Positions 18,074 through 28,670 of a stretch of 64,000 nucleotides of DNA are shown piece after piece. The stretch's first letter is position 1. Each line of letters starts with the position of its first letter. The translations under genes and the position numbers were made by a program. Source of the DNA: Bacteroidales bacterium UBA1176 (lineage in GTDB: Bacteria; Bacteroidota; Bacteroidia; Bacteroidales; WCHB1-69); assembly GCA_002311645.1 (NCBI GenBank), contig DBYW01000034.1, positions 174,603 to 238,602 on the forward strand, written 5' to 3'. The notes under the pieces were generated by a model. That model was not told the DNA's origin and searched no databases. It saw only the letters and a program-made list of their open reading frames with translations.

Positions 18074-18311
18074 ATCCCCGTCAGGGGATTCACATCTGTA
18101 AAACAAGACACATGTCCAATCACACAATCCCCGTAGGGGATCCATATCTGTAGAAAAGGGATGCCATCCGTGACCCAAAATCCCCGTCAGGGGATTCATA
18201 TCCAACAGGTTACCAAAACATTATCGTATCCGTTATGCAACCCCTCACGGGGTTGTGGGACACAATGGAAACGCCATCTGCTACAGATATGAAAGCCCTG
18301 ACGGGCTTTAG
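18074..18311. repeat. Cluster of five small hairpin repeats with a conserved tail
   Basis: Three direct copies (about 18074, 18126 and 18177) consist of a hairpin such as AATCCCCGTCAGGGGATT plus a tail TCATATCTGTAG. Two inverted copies follow (about 18238 and 18291) with stems CAACCCC/GGGGTTG and AAAGCCC/GGGCTTT. Spacing is irregular and the intervening sequence varies. The rest of the gap from 17991 to 18430 has no gene. Confidence 0.75.
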
Positions 18312-18430
18312 TGTGTCGAGATACAAGGTTCTGTGTACCCTGCTATATTATTGCATTTTCTTAAAAACATCGCACCGCGTGATCCTATAATCCATGGGGA
18401 CTATAAGACCGTAGATTTGACGATTGCGCC

Positions 18431-19009
18431 TTATTTCTTTTCGACGGAGAACCCGAATTTCCCGAGAATTTTACCCAACTCATAGTAGTGGCCGTGTGAG
18501 TAGGCAATCAGATGGGCGCGCCATAATTCCAGGGCGTCGGTTTTGGGGTTGAAGAGCTTTTCGGCGGCGTGGACAGCGAGAACATCGGCGATGAACATGT
18601 CATGGGAGCCGAGCGGCACCACCTGTTTGACGCGACATTCCAAGTTGACGGGCGCCTCGTGGATGAGCGGGGCCTTGACCTGCGTGGCGCGCACGGGAGT
18701 GAGGCCTGTCTCCAAGAACTTGTTGAATTTGGCTCCGGAGCGAACACCGCACCAGTCGGCAGCCATCGCCAGGTCGCGGCTCACCAAGTTGATGACAAAC
18801 TCGCCCGTGCGTTGGATAATGTCGTGCGAATGTCGTTCGGGACGGATAGAAACATAACACATCGGCGGATCGGAACAAATCGTTCCGGTCCAACCGATCG
18901 TAATAATATTGTATTCGCTTATGGAATCGCCACAGCTGACCATCACGGCCGGTTCCGGGTTGAGCATATTGCCCGCACGCATCACGCGCTTGCCGTTTTT
19001 TTTCATCAT
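18431..19009 (-). CDS. Flavin reductase family protein (FMN-binding split barrel)
   Basis: A 192-residue cytoplasmic flavoprotein. Landmarks of the flavin-reductase-like fold are PAVMVSCGD, NIITIGWTGTICSDPPMCYVS at residues ~35-55, RPERHSHDII, and GEFVINLV, followed by a C-terminal region with WRAHLIAYSHGHYYELG. Members bind FMN and often supply reduced flavin or detoxify reactive species; the exact substrate is unknown. It follows the universal stress gene by 41 bases on the same strand, so it may be the last gene of a guaB-usp-flavin reductase transcript. Confidence 0.88.
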   Translation of the reverse strand: MMKKNGKRVMRAGNMLNPEPAVMVSCGDSISEYNIITIGWTGTICSDPPMCYVSIRPERHSHDIIQRTGEFVINLVSRDLAMAADWCGVRSGAKFNKFLETGLTPVRATQVKAPLIHEAPVNLECRVKQVVPLGSHDMFIADVLAVHAAEKLFNPKTDALELWRAHLIAYSHGHYYELGKILGKFGFSVEKK

Positions 19010-19050
19010 ATTATTTCGCTGCCCTTTCCTGAAAAAGGGGAATACATTAA

Positions 19051-19902
19051 TTACCGTGCTGCGGAGAAGGTGTTCCGGTTGGGGATGATGAGCAGCGGCA
19101 TGGAGGAGGTACTCAGGATCTGGCGCATATTGCGGGAAGCGGTGAAGTCAGTTTCCTGCTCCTCGCGCATAATGGTAATGAGGTTGGCATCGAGTTCCTT
19201 GGCAGATTTAAGGATGGTATTGCACACATCGTTGTTGCCGACGGTGTGAGCCTCGGCGACGTTGCGGACATTGGCGTCGTCGCACATCTCCATGGCGTTG
19301 CGCAGCTGCACATTGATAACGTGGCGTGTTTCCGGACTGTTGGGATAGATAACGCCGAAGAGATAGACCTGGGCGGCGAAAATCTTGGCCAGGTAGATGG
19401 ACATCTTCATCTTCTGCAGGGTCTCAAAGCTAATGTCGACGGGCACGAAAATCTTCGTGAGGTCGCGGTTGATCTGGATGTTTTCGCGCATGATAAGAAC
19501 AGGCACGGTGGCGCCGTTGATCATACGGAAGGCGTTGTTGCCGATATAGCCTTCCTCGAAGCCGGAGGCGCCGTGGGCACCGATGACGATGATGGATTCG
19601 GGGAACTTGGCCGCATACGCGTTCACCTCAACATGAGGCTTGCCTTCGAGGTAGACACTGTTCACGGTGCATTCTGGGGCCTCATCCTTGCACAAGGCTG
19701 CCCATTGTTGCATTTTTTCCTGAATATGGCTCATGTAGCTTTTCCCTTCTTCCTCTGTCTCGATGCCGATATTGGAGGCTCCCGGTGTTTTCACCCATAC
19801 AAGATGCAGGGCTGCTTTGGAGCGGATGGCGATAGCCACGGCGTGGCGCATGGCGGTCATGGCGCTGTTGGAGAAGTCGATACCGACGATTATATTTTTC
19901 AT
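19051..19902 (-). CDS. Universal stress protein, two tandem Usp domains
   Basis: A 283-residue cytoplasmic protein. The first Usp domain begins NIIVGIDFSNSAMTAMRHAV and reaches the nucleotide-binding region IVIGAHGASGFEEGYIGNN at about residues 110-130. The second begins near residue 150 (LTKIFVPVDISFE) and ends with ILSTSSMPLLIIPN. The GAHGASG motif in domain 1 matches the ATP-binding GxxG form, while domain 2 has a weaker version. Such proteins help survival under starvation or oxidative stress. The gene lies 27 bases downstream of guaB on the same strand. Confidence 0.92.
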   Translation of the reverse strand: MKNIIVGIDFSNSAMTAMRHAVAIAIRSKAALHLVWVKTPGASNIGIETEEEGKSYMSHIQEKMQQWAALCKDEAPECTVNSVYLEGKPHVEVNAYAAKFPESIIVIGAHGASGFEEGYIGNNAFRMINGATVPVLIMRENIQINRDLTKIFVPVDISFETLQKMKMSIYLAKIFAAQVYLFGVIYPNSPETRHVINVQLRNAMEMCDDANVRNVAEAHTVGNNDVCNTILKSAKELDANLITIMREEQETDFTASRNMRQILSTSSMPLLIIPNRNTFSAAR

Positions 19903-19929
19903 AGCAGTGTGTTTAAGGTTATTAAAAGA

Positions 19930-21420
<1,491 letters not shown>

Positions 21421-21431
21421 TTATTTTCGTG

Positions 21432-21439
21432 CAAAAATA
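21432..21439 (-). promoter_or_regulatory. -7 promoter box for guaB
   Basis: Read on the minus strand this is TATTTTTG, a TAnnTTTG match, 23 bases upstream of the guaB ATG at 21408. Confidence 0.6.
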
Positions 21440-21474
21440 TAAAAAAAGAGAGAATATCGGAATGGGAAATTCAT

Positions 21475-21482
21475 TATTTTTG
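21475..21482 (+). promoter_or_regulatory. -7 promoter box for ridA
   Basis: TATTTTTG matches TAnnTTTG, followed by CAAATTC. It lies 50 bases before the ridA ATG and is divergent from the guaB box, with only 35 bases between the two. Confidence 0.6.
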
Positions 21483-21532
21483 CAAATTCATTTTTGTAAA
21501 AACCATTTATTTCACTATCAAGATTTTATAAT

Positions 21533-21907
21533 ATGAAGAACGTCATCCACACCCATAATGCGCCCGCTGCCATCGGGCCTTACAGCCAAGCCATCGAAGC
21601 CAACGGCATGCTGTTCATCTCCGGACAGATCCCCGTCGACCCCGCAACGGGCAACGTGCCCGAGGGCATCACGGCTCAGACCGAACAGGTGATGAAGAAC
21701 ATCTCCGCCATCCTGACAGAAGCCGGCTACACCTTTGATAACGTGGTGAAGACCACCTGTCTGCTCAGCGATATCGCCAACTTCGGCGCGATGAACGAGG
21801 TTTACGCCAAGTATTTCACGACCAACCCGCCGGCCCGCGCCGCCTTCGCCGTCCGCGACCTGCCCAAAGGCGTGATGGTGGAAATCGAAAGCATCGCGGT
21901 GAGATAG
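21533..21907 (+). CDS. ridA: RidA-family enamine/imine deaminase
   Basis: A 124-residue protein of the YjgF/YER057c/UK114 family, which hydrolyses reactive 2-aminoacrylate and related imines formed by PLP enzymes. Landmarks are NAPAAIGPYSQAIEANGMLF at the N-terminus, the FISGQIPVDP strand, and the C-terminal PARAAFAVRDLPKGVMVEIE, which carries the catalytic Arg and Glu. It is expected to act as a cytoplasmic trimer. The length is typical. The next gene starts after a 70-base word repeat. Confidence 0.95.
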   Translation: MKNVIHTHNAPAAIGPYSQAIEANGMLFISGQIPVDPATGNVPEGITAQTEQVMKNISAILTEAGYTFDNVVKTTCLLSDIANFGAMNEVYAKYFTTNPPARAAFAVRDLPKGVMVEIESIAVR

Positions 21908-21977
21908 CTATTGGATATTGGCTGTTGGTCATTGGATAGCCAAAAACCAAAAGCCAAAAGCCAAAAACCAAAAGCCA
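21908..21977. repeat. Word repeat (TTGGCTGTTGG and CCAAAAGCCAAAAA)
   Basis: The whole gap between ridA and the ABC-F gene is filled by repeats of CCAAAAACCAAAAGCC and its partial complement ATTGGCTGTTGG. The array runs directly into the ATG at 21978, leaving no Shine-Dalgarno sequence. Confidence 0.7.
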
Positions 21978-23870
21978 ATGAACTACCTGACCGTCAATAA
22001 CCTCTCCAAGTCCGTCGGTGAAAAGCTTCTCTTCAAGCAAATCACTTTCGGACTGGAAAAGGGGCAGAAGAGTGCGCTCATCGCCCGCAATGGCACGGGC
22101 AAGAGCACGCTCCTCAACATTATTGCCGGACGCGAAGTGCCCGACGAGGGCGAGGTCGTCATCCGCAACGACATCGTCGTCTCCTACCTGCCCCAGATGG
22201 ACAGCTTCAATGGCGACGACTCGGTGCTCAACGCCCTCTTCGACGAGGAGACCCCCGTGGTGCGCGCCATCAAGGAGTATGAGAGTTGCGTCACCCTTCT
22301 GGAACAGGGGATGACCGACAAGGTGCCCCAAGAGCGTATGGATAATGCCATCCTCGAAATCGACAGGCTCAACGCGTGGGACTACGAGGCTCGCATCAAG
22401 GAGATACTGTCCAAGTTCGGCATCCACGACATCTTCAAAAATGTCAACCAGTTATCCGGTGGCCAACGCAAGAAGGCCGCCCTGGCCAAGACGCTCATCG
22501 CCGACACCGACCTGCTCATCCTTGACGAGCCGACCAACCATCTGGACGTCGAGATGATCGAGTGGCTGGAAAACTACCTCTCCTCCGCCAACGTCACCCT
22601 GCTGATGGTGACCCACGACCGTGCCTTCCTCGACCGCGTGTGCAGCGATATCTTCGAGCTGAGCAACGGCTCGCTCTACCACTATCGCGGCAAGTACGAC
22701 TATTTCGTGGAAAAGAAGGCCGAGCGCCTGGCCAACGAGGCGGCCGAACACGACCGCCTGCGCAACCTCTACCGTCGCGAGCTCGAGTGGGTGCACACCT
22801 CCCCGCAAGCCCGCACCTCCAAGGCCCGCGCCCGCATCAACCAATTCGAGAAACTGCAGGAGCAGATGGACCGCAAAGTGGAACAAGCCCCCGAAGCATT
22901 CAAGGTGCAGTCAGAGCGTATTGGACACAAGATTTTGGAAATCAGCCACCTGGACTTTGCCTACCCCGACCAGACCATCATCAAAGACTTCTCCTACATC
23001 TTCAAGCGAGGTGAAAAATGCGGCATTGTGGGCAAAAACGGCACGGGCAAGAGCACCTTCCTGAAAATGATCATGGGTGAGGTGCGCCCCGACGGGGGCA
23101 AGATCACCCCGGGACTCACCATCAAGTTCGGCTACTTCTCACAAGATGGCATGATTTATGCCGGCAACAAAATCGTGCTCGAATTAGTAAAAGAACACGC
23201 AGAGGTCATCCGGATGGACAACGGCAACTACATCAGCGCCTCGCAGTTCCTCAACCACTTCGGGTTCCCCTTCAGTCAACAATATACTTATTATGAAGAC
23301 CTCAGCGGCGGCGAGAAGCGCAAGCTGCACCTCCTCATCACCCTGTTAAAAAACCCTAATTTCCTCATCCTCGACGAGCCCACCAATGACTTTGACATCG
23401 ACACGCTGAATCTTTTGGAGGACTTCCTGCTCAACTTCGGCGGCTGCCTCATCATCGTCTCCCACGACCGCTGGCTGATGAACAAGTTAGTGGACCACAT
23501 CTTCGTGTTTGAGGGCGACGGCAAAATCAAGGATTACTACGGCAACTACACGGAGTACCGCCAGGCCAAAGACCGCGAGTTGCGCATCCAGAAGAAAATC
23601 GAGAAAGCCAACCGTCCCGTTGTGGAGACGCGCCCGCAAAGAGAGGAGACCAAGAAAAAGCGCTCCTACAAGGAACAACGTGAATTAGAGCAGTTGGAGC
23701 AGGAAATTTCAGATCTGGAAAAGGAGAAGGGCGGCATCGAGGAGAAGATGACCTTGGGACAGGGCACACCGGAGGATTTTGCGGAATGGGGTCGCCGACA
23801 CACGGAAATCAACGCGCTGTTGGAGGAGAAGGGCGACCGCTGGTTAGAATTGTCCGAAATCGGGGAGTGA
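21978..23870 (+). CDS. ABC-F family ATPase (Uup/EttA type)
   Basis: A 630-residue soluble protein with two ABC ATPase domains and no membrane segments. Domain 1 has Walker A RNGTGKSTLL at about residue 37, the signature LSGGQRKKAA and Walker B LLILDEPTNHLD. Domain 2 has GKNGTGKSTFL, LSGGEKRKLHLLI and FLILDEPTNDFD. The linker between them (residues ~240-310) is long and charged, as in ribosome-acting ABC-F proteins. A C-terminal segment of about 80 residues (KKRSYKEQRELEQLEQEI and onward) is predicted to be coiled coil, as in Uup. The likely role is rescue or tuning of ribosomes. The ATG at 21978 (MNYLTVNNLSKS) is chosen because the longer frame upstream only translates the word repeat. Confidence 0.93.
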   Translation: MNYLTVNNLSKSVGEKLLFKQITFGLEKGQKSALIARNGTGKSTLLNIIAGREVPDEGEVVIRNDIVVSYLPQMDSFNGDDSVLNALFDEETPVVRAIKEYESCVTLLEQGMTDKVPQERMDNAILEIDRLNAWDYEARIKEILSKFGIHDIFKNVNQLSGGQRKKAALAKTLIADTDLLILDEPTNHLDVEMIEWLENYLSSANVTLLMVTHDRAFLDRVCSDIFELSNGSLYHYRGKYDYFVEKKAERLANEAAEHDRLRNLYRRELEWVHTSPQARTSKARARINQFEKLQEQMDRKVEQAPEAFKVQSERIGHKILEISHLDFAYPDQTIIKDFSYIFKRGEKCGIVGKNGTGKSTFLKMIMGEVRPDGGKITPGLTIKFGYFSQDGMIYAGNKIVLELVKEHAEVIRMDNGNYISASQFLNHFGFPFSQQYTYYEDLSGGEKRKLHLLITLLKNPNFLILDEPTNDFDIDTLNLLEDFLLNFGGCLIIVSHDRWLMNKLVDHIFVFEGDGKIKDYYGNYTEYRQAKDRELRIQKKIEKANRPVVETRPQREETKKKRSYKEQRELEQLEQEISDLEKEKGGIEEKMTLGQGTPEDFAEWGRRHTEINALLEEKGDRWLELSEIGE

Positions 23871-23905
23871 TTGTCCCTCCCTGTTTTTTAACAAAAATAA
23901 AGACT

Positions 23906-24625
23906 ATGATTTTCAACCAATACTTTTACCATCCGGACCTGTCGAATCCACTCGTCACGTTAAGTGCAGAGGAGTCGGAACATTGCTGCAGGGCCTTGCG
24001 CCACCGCGAAGGCGACGAGGTTCTGCTCACCGACGGCCAGGGCCGGGAGGCGTCGGCTGTTGTCGTGACCGCCAATCCCAAGGCTTGCGTGCTTGAGATA
24101 CGGGAGGTGCGTGAGAACGTGGGCACGCGCCCATTGCATCTGCACGTCGCCATCGCCCCCACGAAAAATGCCGACCGCATCGAATGGTTTGTCGAGAAAG
24201 GTGTTGAGATCGGCGTCGAAGCCATCACCTTCCTGATCTGCGACCACTCAGAACGCCCGCGCGTCAACATAGAGCGCCTGCACCGAGTGGCCATCTCCGC
24301 CCTCAAACAATGCCAGACCACCTGGCTGCCCTCGATGGAGGTGCGCTCGTTCCAAGACTTCATGGAACAACAGCGCGAGTGGGTCGCCGACCGCTACATC
24401 GCCTGGTGCGATGACCACAACCAACGCCAATTCGCCACCGAGCGGTTCTCCACCGACCATGTGATACTGCTCATCGGTCCGGAAGGGGATTTCAGTGAGA
24501 AAGAAATCGCCGCCGCCCGCGATGCCGGCTACAAAGAGGTGAAGTTGGGCAACCGCCGCCTGCGCACCGAGACCGCCGGAGTGTATGGATGCACGGTGGT
24601 CGCAACCAAAACATTAAACGATTGA
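23906..24625 (+). CDS. rsmE: 16S rRNA (uracil1498-N3)-methyltransferase
   Basis: A 239-residue SPOUT-fold methyltransferase that modifies U1498 of 16S rRNA using SAM. The N-terminal PUA-like part contains HCCRALRHREGDEVLLTDG. The knotted SAM site is seen at IGPEGDFSEKEIAAARDAG and LGNRRLRTETAG near the C-terminus. Other family words are PTKNADRIEWFVEKGVEIG and SALKQCQTTWLP. The ATG at 23906 is preferred: the frame upstream overlaps the ABC-F gene and lacks family residues. It follows the ABC-F gene by 35 bases. Confidence 0.95.
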   Translation: MIFNQYFYHPDLSNPLVTLSAEESEHCCRALRHREGDEVLLTDGQGREASAVVVTANPKACVLEIREVRENVGTRPLHLHVAIAPTKNADRIEWFVEKGVEIGVEAITFLICDHSERPRVNIERLHRVAISALKQCQTTWLPSMEVRSFQDFMEQQREWVADRYIAWCDDHNQRQFATERFSTDHVILLIGPEGDFSEKEIAAARDAGYKEVKLGNRRLRTETAGVYGCTVVATKTLND

Positions 24626-24670
24626 CAACAAGGGTACAGCACTCGCGTTCACCCCATAAAAGACATCAAT

Positions 24671-25471
24671 ATGAAAAAAATAACCTTTTTATTGCTACTT
24701 TTCTGTCTGGGCTTCGGCCTCATGGCACAGGAGAACTCCATTCCCAAGGTCGCGATCGGAGTTCGGGCTGGCCTCAACGGATCCTCGATTCTCGTCAACA
24801 AGAACACCCTGTCCTTCGACAAGGGCTACTCCTCCACCCAAAAGTTGAAACTCGGGGCGCAGGCCGGCTTCACTGTCAATTTCCGCTTCAAGGAGAAATG
24901 GACTTTCCAGACCGGCCTCATCTACGCGTGGCAACGCACCGGACAAGAGCAAAGCTCCAAATTTGTCAAGGAGCTTTCATCCTACTCCATCGGCAGCACG
25001 AATGCCTACACCTCGCATCACCTGCGATTGCCCGTGATGATTAATTATCACATAAACACCAGTCCCAACCACCTGATCATCGGCCTTGGTCTTTATGCCG
25101 ACGGCACGTTAGGCGGCACGTTGGCATACGATGCCTCAGCCATTGTCACCACGGCCACCGAACAAGGCACCGAGATCAACAACTTTTTCGCCAGCGGCGA
25201 ACTGCATCCCTACAAAAACGAACGCCACCGCCTTTACTACACCGAAAACAAAGACGATTTCGTCAAGACCTACGACCTCTACACAGGACAGATGCTGAAA
25301 CGTTTCGACATAGGCCTGAATCTGGAAATCGGTTACCAGATCTCGCAATTTTACGTGGGCATAGGCGGAAACATCGGGCTGCTCAACATGGCCAGAAAAG
25401 AATTTTTCGGCAATCAGTTCGCGGAACGCAACTTCAGCCTGCAACTGAACTTCGGATACACTATTAATTAA
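24671..25471 (+). CDS. Outer-membrane beta-barrel protein (PorT-family type)
   Basis: A 266-residue protein with signal peptide FLLLLFCLGFGLMAQ. Alternating hydrophobic strands typical of small Bacteroidota barrels follow (VAIGVRAGLNGSSIL, KLGAQAGFTVNFRF, IIGLGLYADGTLGG), ending in an amphipathic strand FSLQLNFGYTIN. This is the outer-membrane beta-barrel/PorT-like fold. PorT itself takes part in T9SS assembly, but the fold is common and this copy cannot be assigned that job. It sits 45 bases after rsmE and 12 bases before nfo on the same strand. Confidence 0.82.
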   Translation: MKKITFLLLLFCLGFGLMAQENSIPKVAIGVRAGLNGSSILVNKNTLSFDKGYSSTQKLKLGAQAGFTVNFRFKEKWTFQTGLIYAWQRTGQEQSSKFVKELSSYSIGSTNAYTSHHLRLPVMINYHINTSPNHLIIGLGLYADGTLGGTLAYDASAIVTTATEQGTEINNFFASGELHPYKNERHRLYYTENKDDFVKTYDLYTGQMLKRFDIGLNLEIGYQISQFYVGIGGNIGLLNMARKEFFGNQFAERNFSLQLNFGYTIN

Positions 25472-25483
25472 ATTGTACACGGC

Positions 25484-26326
25484 ATGAAATACATCGGACC
25501 GCACGTCAGTGCCACGGGCGGGGTGGAAAACGCCCCGCTGAACGCCGCCTCGGTGGGAGCCACGGCCTTCGCCCTCTTCACCAAGAACCAGCGGCAATGG
25601 TTCTCCGCACCCCTCACCGACAAGTCAATCAACGCTTTCAAGGCCAACTGCGCACAGGTGGGCATCACCGCCGACCACATCCTGCCCCACGACAGTTACC
25701 TCATCAACCTTGGGCAACCCGAGGCCGAGGCGCTCGAGAAGTCTCGGAACTCCTTCCTCGACGAGATGCAACGCTGCGAGCAGTTAGGCCTGACAATGCT
25801 GAACTTCCATCCGGGCAGCCATCTCAAGCTCATCACTTTAGAGCAGTGTCTCGACCGCATCGCCGAAAGCATCAACATAGCCCTCGACAAGACCCGGGGC
25901 GTCACGGCAGTCATCGAGAACACTGCGGGACAAGGCACCAACGTCGGCTTCAGCTTCCAGCATATAGCGCACATCATCGGCAAGGTGGAGGACAAAACGC
26001 GCGTGGGCGTCTGCATCGACACCTGCCACACCTACTCCGCCGGCTACGACATCAAGACCGAAGAGGGCTACGCCCAGACATTCAAGGAATTCGACGAGAC
26101 CATCGGGGCACATTATCTGCGCGCCATACACCTCAACGACACCAAAAAGGCATTCGCTTCGCGCGTTGACCGTCACGACAGCATCGGGAAGGGACTCCTG
26201 GGCATTGATTTTTTCAAACGTTTTATGCAAGACCCCCGATTTGACAACATGCCCATCATCCTCGAAACGCCCGATGAAAAACTCTGGACAATGGAAATAT
26301 CTATGTTACAAGATTTTGCAAAATAA
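25484..26326 (+). CDS. nfo: Endonuclease IV (AP endonuclease)
   Basis: A 280-residue TIM-barrel DNA repair enzyme that cuts at abasic sites. Family motifs are [18 protein letters not shown] at the N-terminus, FHPGSH near residue 108, VIENTAGQG with the metal-binding Glu, [15 protein letters not shown] with Asp and His ligands, HLNDTK, and [10 protein letters not shown]. The length and the complete set of Zn ligands argue for an active enzyme. It is the last gene of a tight plus-strand run beginning at ridA. Confidence 0.96.
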   Translation: MKYIGPHVSATGGVENAPLNAASVGATAFALFTKNQRQWFSAPLTDKSINAFKANCAQVGITADHILPHDSYLINLGQPEAEALEKSRNSFLDEMQRCEQLGLTMLNFHPGSHLKLITLEQCLDRIAESINIALDKTRGVTAVIENTAGQGTNVGFSFQHIAHIIGKVEDKTRVGVCIDTCHTYSAGYDIKTEEGYAQTFKEFDETIGAHYLRAIHLNDTKKAFASRVDRHDSIGKGLLGIDFFKRFMQDPRFDNMPIILETPDEKLWTMEISMLQDFAK

Positions 26327-26359
26327 TTACAACTTTTGCTGACCAAAGCAAAATTTTTT

Positions 26360-26367
26360 TATTTTTG
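26360..26367 (+). promoter_or_regulatory. -7 promoter box for tRNA-Glu
   Basis: TATTTTTG fits TAnnTTTG. A TTTTG at 26334-26338 lies about 21 bases upstream, a good -33 placement. Confidence 0.6.
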
Positions 26368-26392
26368 CACGCTTTTTGAAAGCACCTCTAAT

Positions 26393-26464
26393 GCTGCGTT
26401 CTTCTAACGGTTAGGAATCAAGATTCTCAATCTTGCAATACGAGTTCGATTCTCGTACGCAGTA
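26393..26464 (+). tRNA. tRNA-Glu (anticodon CUC)
   Basis: The cloverleaf has acceptor GCTGCGT/ACGCAGT with a G-T first pair and discriminator A. The D arm is TTCT/GGAA, the anticodon arm CAAGA/TCTTG with loop TTCTCAA (anticodon CTC), and the T arm ACGAG/CTCGT with loop TTCGATT. CCA is not encoded. It reads GAG codons. Confidence 0.93.
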
Positions 26465-26518
26465 CTCCCAAAGTTTATTTAACTATCACATTATCAAACT
26501 TATAATCCAAAATCCCCA

Positions 26519-28648
26519 ATGAAAGTTTATCAAACCAAAGAAATAAGAAACGTTGCCATCATCGGCGGTAACCGCGTAGGTAAGACAACGTTAGCCGAAG
26601 CCATGGCTTTTCACGGCGGCGTTGTGAGCAGAAGAGGCACCGTGGAAGACAAGAACACCATCTCCGACTACCGCGAGGTTGAATTGGAAAGACAGCAGTC
26701 CATCCAAAGCACCGTGATGTATGCCGAATATCAAGGCTCCAAGATCAACATGATTGACTGCCCGGGTTTTGATGATTTCATTGGTGAGACCATCGGCGCG
26801 CTGCGCGTGACCGACACCGCCCTCATGGTGATCAACAGCCAGAACGGCGTGGACGTGGGCGCAGAAATCCAATGGCGCCGCACCAAGGCCATGAACGTGC
26901 CCGTCATGTTCGTCGTCAACCAACTCGACCACGAGAAGGCCAACTTCGACGAGACCCTCCACCAACTCAAGGAATACTTCGGCGGCAGCGTCATGCCTCT
27001 CCAGTTTCCGGTCAACGCCGGCGTCGGCTTCGACTCCGTCATCGACCTGCTCCAGATGAAGCTCCTCAAGTTCCCCGCCAACGGTGGCAAGATGGTGGTG
27101 GAAGACATCCCCGCCAACCTCGCCGACAAGGCTGAGGAGATGCACAACGCCCTCATCGAGGCTGCCGCTGAGAACGAAGAGTCCCTCATGGACAAGTTCT
27201 TCGAAGAAGGCACCCTCTCCGAGGAAGACATGATCAAGGGTCTCAAACTCGGTATCGCCAACCGCGGCACCTTCCCCGTGATCTGCACTTCCGCCCGCAA
27301 CGACCAGGGCGTCGAGCGCCTCATGGACCTCATCCTCAAGAACTGCCCCGCCCCTGACGAGGCTCCCGCCATGAAGGCCACCAACGGCAACGAACACAAG
27401 TGCAACGCCGCCAACCCGTTCGTCGGCTTCGTCTTCAAGACCGCCATCGAACAACACCTCGGCGAAGTTGCCTTCATCAAGATTTGCGACGGCGAAGTCG
27501 TCAAGGCTGCCGACCTGCTCAACACCAATACCAACACCAAGGAGAGAGTCTCCCAGCTGCTCGCTTTCGCCGGCAAGAACCGCGTTGAGGTCGAAAAGGC
27601 TGTGGCTGGCGACATCGTGGCCACCATCAAGCTCAAGTCCACTCCCACCAACACCACGCTCGTGGCCAAGGGTGAGGATGTCATTGAGCCGACCGTCTAT
27701 CCCGATCCCAAGTTCCGCACCGCTGTCCGCGCCAAGAACAGCGCTGACGACGAGAAACTCGGTGCCGCCCTCAACGAAATCCGCAAGGTGGACCCGACCT
27801 TCCTCATGGAACAGTCCAAGGAACTCAAGCAGATGATCATCTCCGGTCAGGGCGAACAACACCTCAACATCGTGAAATGGATGATTGAGAAACTCAACAA
27901 GATTGACATCGAATACTATGCCCCGAAGATCCCGTATCGCGAAACCATCACCCGTTCCGCCGAGGCTATGTATCGTCATAAAAAACAATCCGGTGGTTCC
28001 GGTCAATTCGGCGAGGTCCACATGCTCATCGAGTCCTACTACGAAGGCATGCCCACCCAGACCAAATATCCGATTCGTGCCACTGAAACCTACGACCTCC
28101 CGTGGGGCGGCAAGTTGATCTACAACAACTGTATCGTCGGCGGCGCCATCGACGCACGCTTCATGCCCGCCATCCTCAAGGGTATCATGGAGAAAATGGA
28201 AGAAGGCCCACTCACAGGCTCTTACGCCCGTGACATCGTGGTCAATATCTACGACGGTAAAATGCACCCCGTCGACTCCAACGAGTTGGCATTCAAACTC
28301 GCCGGCCGTAACGCCTTCAAGGAAGCCTTCAAAAACGCCGGTCCGAAGATCCTCGAACCCATCTACGACGTTGACATCTTCGTTCCCTCCGACCGTATGG
28401 GCGACGTGATGACCGACCTCCAAGGCCGCCGTGGCATCATGATGGGCATGGACAATGAAGGCGCCTTCCAGATCATCCACGCCAAGATTCCTTTGGCAGA
28501 ACTCAACAAGTACTCCACCACGTTGAGCTCCATCACCTCCGGCCGCGCTTCCTATAGCATGAAATTCGCCGAATACCAACAGGTCCCCGTCGACCTCCAG
28601 AGCGAAATCATCAAGAAGTACGAAGAGGAAAACAAAGACGAAGAATAG
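26519..28648 (+). CDS. Elongation factor G paralog (EF-G2 type) with altered GTPase site
   Basis: A 709-residue protein with all EF-G domains, including domain IV (GGSGQFGEVHMLIE) and the C-terminal domain V. The G1 loop is GNRVGKTT (residues 17-24) and G4 is NQLD. Two key sites differ from canonical EF-G. The switch I motif RGITI reads RQQSI (residues 58-62), and the G3 motif DTPGHVDF reads DCPGFDDF, placing Phe84 where the catalytic His belongs. Bacteroides EF-G2, a paralog reported to support translocation without GTP hydrolysis and to matter in starved gut cells, has the same type of change. A housekeeping fusA is presumably elsewhere. It starts 54 bases after tRNA-Glu. Confidence 0.92.
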   Translation: MKVYQTKEIRNVAIIGGNRVGKTTLAEAMAFHGGVVSRRGTVEDKNTISDYREVELERQQSIQSTVMYAEYQGSKINMIDCPGFDDFIGETIGALRVTDTALMVINSQNGVDVGAEIQWRRTKAMNVPVMFVVNQLDHEKANFDETLHQLKEYFGGSVMPLQFPVNAGVGFDSVIDLLQMKLLKFPANGGKMVVEDIPANLADKAEEMHNALIEAAAENEESLMDKFFEEGTLSEEDMIKGLKLGIANRGTFPVICTSARNDQGVERLMDLILKNCPAPDEAPAMKATNGNEHKCNAANPFVGFVFKTAIEQHLGEVAFIKICDGEVVKAADLLNTNTNTKERVSQLLAFAGKNRVEVEKAVAGDIVATIKLKSTPTNTTLVAKGEDVIEPTVYPDPKFRTAVRAKNSADDEKLGAALNEIRKVDPTFLMEQSKELKQMIISGQGEQHLNIVKWMIEKLNKIDIEYYAPKIPYRETITRSAEAMYRHKKQSGGSGQFGEVHMLIESYYEGMPTQTKYPIRATETYDLPWGGKLIYNNCIVGGAIDARFMPAILKGIMEKMEEGPLTGSYARDIVVNIYDGKMHPVDSNELAFKLAGRNAFKEAFKNAGPKILEPIYDVDIFVPSDRMGDVMTDLQGRRGIMMGMDNEGAFQIIHAKIPLAELNKYSTTLSSITSGRASYSMKFAEYQQVPVDLQSEIIKKYEEENKDEE

Positions 28649-28670
28649 TCATTCGAATGTTTCCATATAT

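Noticed and set aside
18074..18311. Possible CRISPR array
   Set aside because: Units are hairpins with varying stems, spacing is irregular, and two are inverted; no cas genes are present.
24671..25471. Naming the beta-barrel gene porT
   Set aside because: The barrel family is large and no other T9SS machinery genes are adjacent, so a specific PorT role is not supported.
26591..28579. A 662-codon minus-strand open frame opposite the EF-G2 gene
   Set aside because: Composition is Val/Gly/His-rich as expected of an antisense shadow; the plus-strand protein has all EF-G domains.
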